In this document: piece by piece, positions 1 to 5,552 of the stretch
Layout: each line of letters begins with the position of its first letter
Position numbering within the stretch: position 1 is the first letter of the stretch
Assembly (NCBI GenBank): GCA_016930995.1
Contig: JAFGFQ010000061.1
Span: forward strand, 1-6,680
From: Thermoplasmatota archaeon
Lineage (GTDB): Archaea; Thermoplasmatota; E2; DHVEG-1
Direction: 5' to 3'
Length of the DNA: 6,680 nucleotides
Translations under genes and position numbers: made by a program
Notes under the pieces: model-generated
Database searches by the model: none
What the model was told of the DNA's origin: nothing
What the model saw: the letters and a program-made list of their open reading frames with translations, nothing else

Positions 1-121
1 CAGATCATCCCTGGTCATGGAACGATTTTTTATTATTTCATTTTGCTGTCTAAATTAGGACAATACCCTATTTTCTATTAGTTCGTCGTAAGGAAAGAAA
101 ATGATTCGATAATTTCACACC

Positions 122-130
122 TTTATTTAA
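122..130 (+). promoter_or_regulatory. Probable archaeal TATA box of the hydro-lyase operon
   Basis: The sequence TTTATTTAA resembles the archaeal box A. An archaeal transcript would start about 25 bases downstream, near 150-155, giving a leader of about 60 bases before the ATG at 211. No clear purine-rich BRE is visible just upstream. It is the best TATA candidate before the operon, but the region is AT-rich, so this is inference from sequence alone. Confidence 0.45.
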
Positions 131-153
131 GCAAATTACCACAACATTTTCAT

Positions 154-174
154 AGTCTCAACCGATGTGAGACT
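154..174. promoter_or_regulatory. Perfect dyad at the expected start site: possible operator or leader hairpin
   Basis: AGTCTCA (154-160) and TGAGACT (168-174) are perfect inverted repeats separated by 7 bases. The dyad begins where transcription is expected to start from the TATA box at 122-130. It is also flanked by a direct repeat of TTCATAG (149-155 and 174-180). It could be a repressor operator for the operon or a small hairpin at the 5' end of the mRNA. It does not match the GGAA-N6-TTCC site of the methanogen nitrogen repressor NrpR. Confidence 0.4.
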
Positions 175-210
175 TCATAGATTCAGAGAAAAAATGGAGC
201 GTTCAGATGC

Positions 211-2016
211 ATGGGAAACACAATTATTCAGAAAATCTTTGAAGTCCATTCAAAATCTACTGCACATATCGACCAGGTTATAGATGTCACAATCGACGTG
301 AGAGTCGCACGGGACTTCGGTGGGGCAAACGTCGTCAAACACCTAGAAACACATCATCTTCCAGTTGATGATCCAAAACGCACATTCTTCACCTTTGATT
401 GCAATCCGGGTGGGTGTGACCAGAAATACGCGGAGAACCAACAAACTTGTCGTGTGTTTGCTCGAAAACATGGGATAAAAATATATGATATCAACAGCGG
501 CATCGGAACTCATCTGGCAATCGAGGAAGGACTTGTGTTTCCAGGTGATACTTTCATCTCAACAGACTCCCATGCAAACATCCTTGGTGCCATCGGCGCT
601 TTTGGCCAAGGAATGGGAGATATCGATATTGCCCATGCCTTTGCCTATGGGAAAATCTGGTTCAAGGTTCCACCGACAATAAAAATACTGCTTAGAGGAC
701 TGCCCTCTGCCACGGCAACGCCAAAAGATGTCGTGCTAAAGATGAATAAAGAGCTTGGGGCAAATGGCTTGCTTGGCTATGCTGCTGAAGTATACGGAGA
801 ATATATTGACTCGCTTTCACTGGATGGACGACTGACCATAGCATCCATGGCAACAGAGATGGGAGGAATCATCATTCTGTTTCCCACCAATGAGAAACTG
901 ATGGACTATTATCGGAAAACATTCGGAATCACTGTAAAACCAATCCATGCAGATGAGGATGCCTCCTATGAAAAAATCCTTGAACTCGACATCACAGGAC
1001 TCACCCCACAAATCTCACGGCCAGGTCACCCTGAGGATGTCGTCAGTGTAAAAGAAGTACAAGGTATTTTGATTGACTCTGGGTTCATTGGCTCATGTAC
1101 AAATGGTCGTCTTGCTGATCTGCGAGCAGTAGCAGCAATCTTGAAAGACAAGACGATTGCGCCAGGACGAATCTTAAAAATCGTTCCTGCAACCGACACA
1201 ATATGGAATACCTGTCTTAAAGAAGGGTTGGTAAAAATATTCAAAGATGCAGGAGCATTGATTGGTTCAGCGGGATGTGCAGGATGTGCTGCTGGACAGA
1301 TCGGCCAGACCGGGAAAGGAGAAGTCACGATTTCATCAGGGAACCGAAATTTCACAGGGAAACAGGGAAAAGGTGATATTTACCTGGCATCACCACAAAC
1401 CGTTGCTGCATCCCTGGTTGCAGGGTTCATCACCACAGTCGATGCCATCCCAAAGAAACCAGCGCCAATCATGATTGAAAAGATACCCATGACACCTCCA
1501 AAGGAACTTAAGAACGAACCAGGGAGTTATCCGTTGGTGGTGGAAGGGAGAGCCTGGGTTATCCAAAGGGACAATGTCGATACCGATATGATTTATCATA
1601 ACCGTCATCTTGCTATTACAAATATCGCAGAGATGGGACCATATGCATTTGGGAACCTGAAAGGATACGAGCATTTTGCAAAAGAAGTACGCACCGGTGA
1701 TATCGTGGTGGTCGGGAAGAATTTTGGGTGTGGCAGCTCACGACAACAAGCGGTTGATTGCTTCCGAGCTCTGGGTGTCAGCGTGATTGTTGCTGAATCA
1801 TTTGGTGCTATCTACGAGCGGAATGCTATTAACAGTGGGATGCCGATTCTTATTGCAGAGGGGATAACAAAAAAAATCCATGAGAAAAACGTCCTTTCCA
1901 TCGATTTCTCTACCGGCATTATCACGGATAAAACGCAGAGAAAAACCTTTCAAGCACAACCTTTTTCAGCGGTGCAGAAAGAAATCTATCTGCGTGGTGG
2001 TTTGTTGGGGAGGTGA
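211..2016 (+). CDS. Fused large + small subunit aconitase/isopropylmalate-dehydratase-family hydro-lyase, divergent active site
   Basis: This 601-residue protein joins an aconitase catalytic domain (about 1-412) through a Pro/Lys-rich linker (about 413-440) to a swivel domain (about 441-601). Relatives in this branch usually split these parts between two proteins. Seen: cluster cysteines C296 (GSCTNGR) and C356/C359 (GCAGC), D119-S120-H121, N378-R379-N380, and swivel S509-S510-R511 (GCGSSRQQ). The enzyme should therefore carry a [4Fe-4S] cluster and isomerise or dehydrate a hydroxy di- or tricarboxylic acid in the cytoplasm. Odd: the usual Asp-His (FDH) reads D63-C64, the usual C-H-Q reads G-T-H (99-101), and an expected substrate-binding Arg is K384. 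The start is the only ATG in the open frame after a TAG at 178, with GGAG at 196-199 (11-base spacing). The exact substrate (isopropylmalate, homocitrate, methylmalate or another) cannot be assigned. Confidence 0.9.
   Translation: MGNTIIQKIFEVHSKSTAHIDQVIDVTIDVRVARDFGGANVVKHLETHHLPVDDPKRTFFTFDCNPGGCDQKYAENQQTCRVFARKHGIKIYDINSGIGTHLAIEEGLVFPGDTFISTDSHANILGAIGAFGQGMGDIDIAHAFAYGKIWFKVPPTIKILLRGLPSATATPKDVVLKMNKELGANGLLGYAAEVYGEYIDSLSLDGRLTIASMATEMGGIIILFPTNEKLMDYYRKTFGITVKPIHADEDASYEKILELDITGLTPQISRPGHPEDVVSVKEVQGILIDSGFIGSCTNGRLADLRAVAAILKDKTIAPGRILKIVPATDTIWNTCLKEGLVKIFKDAGALIGSAGCAGCAAGQIGQTGKGEVTISSGNRNFTGKQGKGDIYLASPQTVAASLVAGFITTVDAIPKKPAPIMIEKIPMTPPKELKNEPGSYPLVVEGRAWVIQRDNVDTDMIYHNRHLAITNIAEMGPYAFGNLKGYEHFAKEVRTGDIVVVGKNFGCGSSRQQAVDCFRALGVSVIVAESFGAIYERNAINSGMPILIAEGITKKIHEKNVLSIDFSTGIITDKTQRKTFQAQPFSAVQKEIYLRGGLLGR
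2009..2016 (+). promoter_or_regulatory. Ribosome-binding site that favours a TTG start for the second gene
   Basis: GGAGGTGA is a strong match to the complement of the 16S rRNA 3' end and contains the TGA stop of the fused gene. GGAGG ends 9 bases before TTG (2023) but 15 bases before the first ATG (2029). The spacing therefore favours the TTG. The overlap with the stop codon suggests translational coupling. Confidence 0.6.
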
Positions 2017-2022
2017 ATAAAG

Positions 2023-3285
2023 TTGGCCATGACGTTTGCAGAAAAAATCCTTGCAAAATATGCTGGAGAAAAACTAGTCGTCCCTGGTCAGATAGTGACA
2101 GTAAAACCAGATCATCTCTTGATGCATGATAATACAGCACCGATTGTGTCAAAGGTTCAACCTGAGCTACAACAGTACGGGGTCTTCCGCACGGACCTTC
2201 CCGTGATTGTTCTTGATCATGTGATCCCCGCAGCAGCTGAAAAAAACGCAGTACAGCATAAAAACATCCGTGAGTTCGTGAAAAAATTTAAGATTCAACA
2301 TTTCTTCGATGTCGGCTGTGGGGTGTGTCATCAAATCATCATTGAGAAAGGTTTAGCACGCCCCGGGATGCTTCTGCTTGGGAGTGATTCTCATACGTGT
2401 TCTTATGGAGCAGTTGGTGCGTTTTCCTCAGGTATCGATCGAACAGAGGCGGCGGCATTGCTTCTCACTGGTGAAACGTGGTTGAAGGTCCCACAAAGTA
2501 TTAAGATAACCTTCCAAGAAAGGTTACCAGAATGGGTGACTGCAAAGGATGTGATATTAACAATCATAGGAGACGTGTCTGCCTCAGGGGCAGATTACTG
2601 TTCTGTTGAGTTTCACGGGCAGATCGCACAATTCTCTGTCGATGAACGGTTCACGATAGCGAACATGGGTGTGGAAATGGGGGCGAAAAACGCAATGTTT
2701 CCGGTTGATGAGGTGACGGTTCATTTTCTTTCCTCCATTGGGATTTCTCAGTCTCAATACAAACCCTTAAATCCTGACGTGGGAGCAACCTACGAACGAG
2801 AATGTATGTATAATCTTTCTCGAATGGTACCTGTTGTCTCCGTACCACATGGGGTGGACAGGGTAAAACCCGTCAAGGAGGTAGAAGGCGTTGAAATTCA
2901 GCAGTGTCTGCTTGGTACGTGTACAAATGGAAGGCTGTCTGATTTCCGGATTGCTGCGAAGATTTTGAAGGGAAAAAAGGTGCATCCGACGGTGCGATTG
3001 CTGGTTGTCCCTGCATCACGACAAATCTATCTTGATGCACTGAGGGAAGGCCTGATCTCTATTTTTTTGGAAGCAGGGGGAACACTCCTGCCACCAGGGT
3101 GTGGACCGTGTCTAGGGGCGCACCAAGGGGTGCTTGCTCCTGGTGAACGCTGTCTGAGTACATCGAATCGGAATTTCAAGGGACGGATGGGCTGTAATGA
3201 AGCAGAAATCTATCTTGCAAGTCCAGCGACCGTCGCTGCGTCTGCCCTCTCCGGGGCGATCACGGACCCACGGAAGGAGGTGTGA
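2023..3285 (+). CDS. leuC: 3-isopropylmalate dehydratase / homoaconitase-family large subunit
   Basis: The 420-residue protein has the usual length of archaeal-type LeuC/HacA large subunits. With the next gene it should form a [4Fe-4S] hydro-lyase that moves the hydroxyl of a 2-hydroxy acid: isopropylmalate in leucine synthesis, methylmalate in isoleucine synthesis, or homocitrate-type acids in coenzyme B synthesis. Catalytic residues look complete: D65-H66, C102-H103-Q104, D122-S123-H124-T125, cluster cysteines C300, C360 and C363 (GTCTNGR and PPGCGPC), and N382-R383-N384 with R388. The TTG start gives MAMTFAEKILAKYAG, which fits the common MGMT-like start of the family; ATG at 2029 would lose two residues. 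It lies 6 bases behind the fused gene. The gene symbol marks the family only, since LeuC and homoaconitase large subunits cannot be told apart by eye. Confidence 0.92.
   Translation: MAMTFAEKILAKYAGEKLVVPGQIVTVKPDHLLMHDNTAPIVSKVQPELQQYGVFRTDLPVIVLDHVIPAAAEKNAVQHKNIREFVKKFKIQHFFDVGCGVCHQIIIEKGLARPGMLLLGSDSHTCSYGAVGAFSSGIDRTEAAALLLTGETWLKVPQSIKITFQERLPEWVTAKDVILTIIGDVSASGADYCSVEFHGQIAQFSVDERFTIANMGVEMGAKNAMFPVDEVTVHFLSSIGISQSQYKPLNPDVGATYERECMYNLSRMVPVVSVPHGVDRVKPVKEVEGVEIQQCLLGTCTNGRLSDFRIAAKILKGKKVHPTVRLLVVPASRQIYLDALREGLISIFLEAGGTLLPPGCGPCLGAHQGVLAPGERCLSTSNRNFKGRMGCNEAEIYLASPATVAASALSGAITDPRKEV
3275..3282 (+). promoter_or_regulatory. Ribosome-binding site choosing the third ORF's start
   Basis: AGGAGGTG is a full Shine-Dalgarno match inside the last codons of the large-subunit gene. 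Three in-frame starts follow: GTG 3282, ATG 3285 and ATG 3288. GGAGG ends at 3280, so ATG 3288 has a 7-base spacing, ATG 3285 has 4, and GTG 3282 overlaps the site. The 3288 start also gives the family-typical beginning MKVWKYGDN. Confidence 0.65.
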
Positions 3286-3287
3286 TG

Positions 3288-3779
3288 ATGAAGGTCTGGA
3301 AGTACGGGGATAATATTAACACGGATATGCTTTTCCCAGGGAAATACACGTATACCTGCAGTACTGCTGAGGAAATCAAGCCGCATCTGCTGGAAGATTT
3401 AGATCCCGTGTTTGCACAGAACGTCAAAGAAGGGGATCTTCTCTTTGCCGGTAAGAATTTTGGGTGTGGAAGTTCCCGTGAGCAACCGGTCGTGGGGCTC
3501 AAAGCAGTGGGTATTGCTGGTGTGGTCGCAGGAAGCTTTGCACGCATCTTCTACCGGTCATCGATCAATCAAGGTCTGCTGTTGATTGAGTGTCCTGATG
3601 CAGTGCGTGCCTTTACAGAGGGGGACAGCGTGTGCCTTGACGTTGGAAAAGGGACGATTTCCATTGGTTCGAAAACCTTTTCATTTCCAAGGCTTCCAAA
3701 AGAGATCCTTGCTATCCGTGACGCGGGGGGGCTGTTGCCGTACACCCGGTTACGATTACAGCAGAGGAAAAAACAATAA
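3288..3779 (+). CDS. leuD: 3-isopropylmalate dehydratase / homoaconitase-family small subunit
   Basis: This 163-residue swivel-domain protein has normal LeuD length and is the partner of the large subunit just upstream, whose TGA ends 2 bases before this ATG. Seen: the opening KVWKYGDNINTD (2-13), the loop PGKYTYT (17-23), KNFGCGSSRE with S62-S63-R64 that contacts the substrate carboxylate, and SFARIFYRSSINQG (83-96). In Methanocaldococcus jannaschii the loop reads YLRT in the homoaconitase subunit (MJ1271) and YLVY in the isopropylmalate subunit (MJ1277). Here it reads Y20-T21-Y22-T23, which matches neither, so substrate choice stays open. It is the last gene of the operon; no leuA or leuB follows in this window. 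GSSREQ replaces the more common GSSREH. Confidence 0.92.
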   Translation: MKVWKYGDNINTDMLFPGKYTYTCSTAEEIKPHLLEDLDPVFAQNVKEGDLLFAGKNFGCGSSREQPVVGLKAVGIAGVVAGSFARIFYRSSINQGLLLIECPDAVRAFTEGDSVCLDVGKGTISIGSKTFSFPRLPKEILAIRDAGGLLPYTRLRLQQRKKQ

Positions 3780-3791
3780 ATTTTTGATAAG

Positions 3792-3826
3792 AAAAAAAGA
3801 TGATAAGGCGTTCTTCGTTGCCTTAT
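3792..3826 (-). terminator. Hairpin plus oligo-T terminator of the 65-codon ORF
   Basis: On the - strand, ATAAGGC and GCCTTAT (+ coordinates 3803-3809 and 3820-3826) form a 7-bp stem with G/T wobbles extending it. Four bases later comes a run of seven T (3798-3792). The stop codon of the small ORF (3823-3825) sits in one arm. In the + direction the same hairpin lies after the small-subunit gene but has no T run behind it; a T5 at 3781-3785 directly follows that gene's stop instead. Confidence 0.5.
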
Positions 3827-4020
3827 TCATTGTCGTAGATTTCTAATGTTTCAAAGAACTCAGGGGTGAAGTAATACCCATAGGTTGTCTTTTCTATGAG
3901 TCCTTTTCGTATGCATTTTGAAAACAGATCATCCTGAACAGTGGCGACCTCTTCATACATGGTTTTGCCTTTCATTTTTGGTTTTTTTGGTGTGTTTTTC
4001 TTCTTAACCATCTCTCTCAT
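3823..4020 (-). CDS. Small basic hypothetical protein, possible winged-helix-like C-terminus
   Basis: I do not recognise a family for this 65-residue protein. The first 20 residues are very basic (8 Lys in residues 6-19). The rest is mixed and acidic at the end. The stretch DDLFSKCIRKGLIEKTTYGYYF (30-51) could form a helix followed by a two-strand turn, which recalls the recognition helix and wing of small DNA-binding proteins; this is only a pattern impression. Evidence that it is a gene: a TTTATATA box 48 bases upstream, a dyad at the expected start site, a hairpin with T7 overlapping and following its stop, and no competing gene in this stretch. The start is uncertain. ATG 4020 has only a weak AGCAGG very close upstream, and ATG 4011 would give a 62-residue MVKKK protein. 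It converges on the small-subunit gene with 43 bases between stops. Confidence 0.55.
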   Translation of the reverse strand: MREMVKKKNTPKKPKMKGKTMYEEVATVQDDLFSKCIRKGLIEKTTYGYYFTPEFFETLEIYDNE

Positions 4021-4030
4021 ATCCTGCTAT

Positions 4031-4045
4031 TGCTATCTAATAGCA
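4031..4045. promoter_or_regulatory. Dyad at the expected start site of the small ORF
   Basis: TGCTATCTAATAGCA is a perfect 6+3+6 inverted repeat. One arm is also repeated directly beside it (TGCTAT at 4025-4030 and 4031-4036). It lies about 25 bases downstream of the - strand TATA box, where transcription of the 65-codon ORF should begin. That is a typical place for an archaeal repressor operator. Function is inferred. Confidence 0.35.
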
Positions 4046-4067
4046 TGATATCTGTTGCCAATGAAGA

Positions 4068-4075
4068 TATATAAA
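4068..4075 (-). promoter_or_regulatory. TATA box for the 65-codon ORF
   Basis: TTTATATA on the - strand fits the archaeal box A consensus closely. A start about 25 bases downstream, near 4045, leaves a leader of about 25 bases before ATG 4020. Upstream is the T-rich end of the hydrolase transcript, so the small ORF probably has its own promoter. Confidence 0.5.
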
Positions 4076-4084
4076 CATGTCTTG

Positions 4085-4132
4085 TGAAAACGACAAAAAG
4101 GAAGAATAAAAGATCAATAAAAAGAAAAAGAA
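4085..4132 (-). terminator. T-rich archaeal terminator of the hydrolase gene
   Basis: Directly after the hydrolase stop codon (4135-4133), the - strand carries several T tracts in a row, including three runs of five T and two of four. There is no hairpin. Repeated oligo-T tracts without a stem are the usual intrinsic terminator in archaea. Confidence 0.5.
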
Positions 4133-5143
4133 TTAGGGAGTATCTGTCACAGTGAGTTCCCGTACTGGGGTACCATCACTCCAGAGACCCATGAATCGCT
4201 GCTCGGGTGTGTCCCCAAGACAATATTCCTGGTTGGTCCCATAAAACGCATAATCAGTCAGTGCATCAAATAGCTTCCATGTCGAATAATAGTCCATCGC
4301 ATCCACCCAAGAACCCCCTGGGATGCAGACCGGTGCGACATGATCCGCGATTAAAGGAGGATCACCATACCGGTCGGTGCGCTGGATAATAAAATCCTTC
4401 TGATCAAACGGCACCTGAATGGACGTGGAGAAAATAACTTTCCCAGAGTCGTTCCCAACAACGGTATCATTTTCTCCTACGATGACGAGCAGCAACGTTG
4501 TAGAAGGAATACGAGAGAAATTCTTCACCATCGTATCAAGACGGATAAACGGTTGCACCGGCATGACCGCTTTAGGGGTGGGCAATCCTTCATCCTGAGC
4601 AAGGGCTGCCATTTCTGCAGTAATACCACCACCAAGCGAATGACCAACAATACCAAACTTTTCAAGATCAGGTGCAACATGAGTCCCATCCTCAAGAATG
4701 GTAATTGCTCTTTTCACCGCAAAAATCGCGTTTTGTGTCGCATGTCGCGTGCCAATGAGAAGAGTCAGTTGATAGCGTGGGTATACAACGATATTGCCGC
4801 GTCTCACGAGATGAACTATCCAGGCCTTGTAAAAAAGTGGAAAAAAAGCACTCCAACCATGATTGAACACGATAAGTGGTGCAGACGTCGGTGTTGGATC
4901 TGCTGGTTCGAAAATCCAGAACTGACGAACCCCAAAGCCGTACCGTGATTGCCGCACGTTCGCATGTGAATAATTTGATCCTCCAGGTCCATCTGATGGT
5001 TGTTGGGGTGGTGTTGGTGGCTCAGGGAGCATTGACAAAGGTTCGTTGGTACTCTCTGATTGACCAGAAGTCCCACTTAGCTGAGTTAAGAGAATACCCA
5101 CAACACAATATATCACAGAAATCGTTACATACTTTTTTTTCAT
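4133..5143 (-). CDS. Exported alpha/beta-hydrolase (esterase/lipase-like)
   Basis: The 336-residue protein starts with a Sec-type signal peptide: MKKK, a hydrophobic core (about 5-20), and a likely cleavage near 24-28. There is no lipobox cysteine. A Ser/Pro/Gly-rich tether follows (about 28-56). The hydrolase core shows FNHGW (93-97) for the oxyanion region, the nucleophile elbow GHSLGG with S169, a probable acid D226 in VGENDTV, and a probable base H268 in IADHVAP. This order and spacing fit the alpha/beta-hydrolase triad, similar to dienelactone-hydrolase or chlorophyllase-like enzymes. C273 and C308 could form a disulfide outside the cell. The substrate is unknown; an ester is the likely type. 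GAGGG (5154-5150) lies 6 bases before the ATG. Single gene with its own promoter and terminator, facing away from the PAS gene's end. An amidase or peptidase of the same fold is an alternative. Confidence 0.85.
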   Translation of the reverse strand: MKKKYVTISVIYCVVGILLTQLSGTSGQSESTNEPLSMLPEPPTPPQQPSDGPGGSNYSHANVRQSRYGFGVRQFWIFEPADPTPTSAPLIVFNHGWSAFFPLFYKAWIVHLVRRGNIVVYPRYQLTLLIGTRHATQNAIFAVKRAITILEDGTHVAPDLEKFGIVGHSLGGGITAEMAALAQDEGLPTPKAVMPVQPFIRLDTMVKNFSRIPSTTLLLVIVGENDTVVGNDSGKVIFSTSIQVPFDQKDFIIQRTDRYGDPPLIADHVAPVCIPGGSWVDAMDYYSTWKLFDALTDYAFYGTNQEYCLGDTPEQRFMGLWSDGTPVRELTVTDTP

Positions 5144-5149
5144 TTGAGT

Positions 5150-5154
5150 CCCTC
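5150..5154 (-). promoter_or_regulatory. Ribosome-binding site of the hydrolase
   Basis: GAGGG on the - strand ends 6 bases before the ATG at 5143, and it supports that start, which also yields an intact signal peptide. Confidence 0.55.
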
Positions 5155-5183
5155 AAAACAAAGAAAATATAGAGAAATAGAAG

Positions 5184-5191
5184 AATATAAA
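5184..5191 (-). promoter_or_regulatory. TATA box of the hydrolase gene
   Basis: TTTATATT on the - strand lies about 41 bases before the start codon. Transcription would begin near 5161, giving a leader of about 18 bases that just includes the ribosome-binding site. Read on the + strand the same bases also look TATA-like (ATATAAAT), so divergent use is possible. Confidence 0.5.
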
Positions 5192-5364
5192 TGTATCTCT
5201 GCATCAATATTTTTTCTTAAAAGTCATGTAAGGTGAAGATGGGGAGGCCGGGAGGAGGTGGTGAGGAGAGATGGGAAAAATAGGGATCGCCCCCCATCAT
5301 CAAACCTTAAACTTATATTAATTTAGTAAGTATATAAATTTTGTTATAAAATTATCATATGGAA

Positions 5365-5378
5365 GTTTTTCGAAAAAC
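5365..5378. repeat. 14-base perfect palindrome
   Basis: GTTTTTCGAAAAAC is its own reverse complement. It lies alone in the AT-rich gap about 175 bases upstream of the hydrolase promoter. It may be a protein-binding site or a chance result of A/T richness. Confidence 0.4.
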
Positions 5379-5394
5379 ATCCCTTGTGCATGTT

Positions 5395-5418
5395 ATAAAT
5401 ATAAATATGAATATAAAT
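5395..5418. repeat. Four tandem ATRAAT hexamers
   Basis: The units ATAAAT, ATAAAT, ATGAAT and ATAAAT follow one another without gaps. The array contains TATA-like strings, but no gene starts suitably downstream on either strand. It is probably a simple AT-rich repeat. Confidence 0.5.
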
Positions 5419-5512
5419 TTATGACGTCCGTAACAAAAAAAGCTTTTGATTCGATTCACTTGTCACTGTTGCTTTGTAGGTGCTAAGAAACCATACAATA
5501 CATGAAATAATC

Positions 5513-5539
5513 GTACCTGTCGAATCATTATCGAGGTAC
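5513..5539 (-). terminator. Hairpin just behind the PAS gene
   Basis: GTACCT (5513-5518) pairs with AGGTAC (5534-5539). CGA (5521-5523) and TCG (5531-5533) extend the stem past a two-base bulge, leaving a 7-base loop. It starts 13 bases after the PAS gene's stop on the - strand. No T run follows closely; the nearest is T7 at 5441-5435 on the - strand. It could be an mRNA 3'-end stem or a weak terminator. Confidence 0.35.
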
Positions 5540-5552
5540 TACCTGAACATTT

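Larger units (their letters stand above)
5210..5552. other. Non-coding gap with a G-rich island and AT-rich repeats
   Basis: No convincing protein or RNA gene is visible in these about 340 bases. Bases 5231-5298 are purine- and G-rich on the + strand, in contrast to the AT-rich surroundings. They contain AGGAGGTG (5253-5260) and a foldable element, GATGGG 5270-5275 with CCCATC 5293-5298 and GGG 5283-5285 with CCC 5290-5292. From 5310 to 5450 the DNA is AT-rich, with several TATA-like strings, the palindrome GTTTTTCGAAAAAC (5365-5378) and AAAAGCTTTT (5438-5447). The right end (5513-5539) holds a hairpin behind the PAS gene. Confidence 0.6.

Noticed and set aside
91..111. AAGGAAAG followed by ATG at 101, resembling a gene start
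   Set aside because: The frame stops after three codons (ATG ATT CGA TAA).
1..120. Possible end or start of a neighbouring gene at the left edge
   Set aside because: All three + frames reach a stop soon, and a - strand ATG at 17 gives only six codons without a ribosome-binding site. Nothing can be supported.
1026..1355. 109-codon open frame on the - strand
   Set aside because: It lies fully inside the fused hydro-lyase gene, opposite strongly conserved motifs, and has no family resemblance or ribosome-binding site of note.
3586..3846. 86-codon + strand frame running past the small-subunit gene
   Set aside because: It overlaps the small subunit in another frame and reads into the terminator region; no conserved features.
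4553..4948. 131-codon open frame on the + strand
   Set aside because: It is antisense to the hydrolase core including GHSLGG; the hydrolase reading is clearly the coding one.
5022..5207. 61-codon - strand frame covering the hydrolase start
   Set aside because: It overlaps the hydrolase signal peptide in another frame and spans that gene's promoter and ribosome-binding site.
5210..5552. CRISPR array or attachment site in the repeat-containing gap
   Set aside because: Repeats are only 6-14 bases, adjacent or single, with no regular spacers, no tRNA and no integrase nearby.
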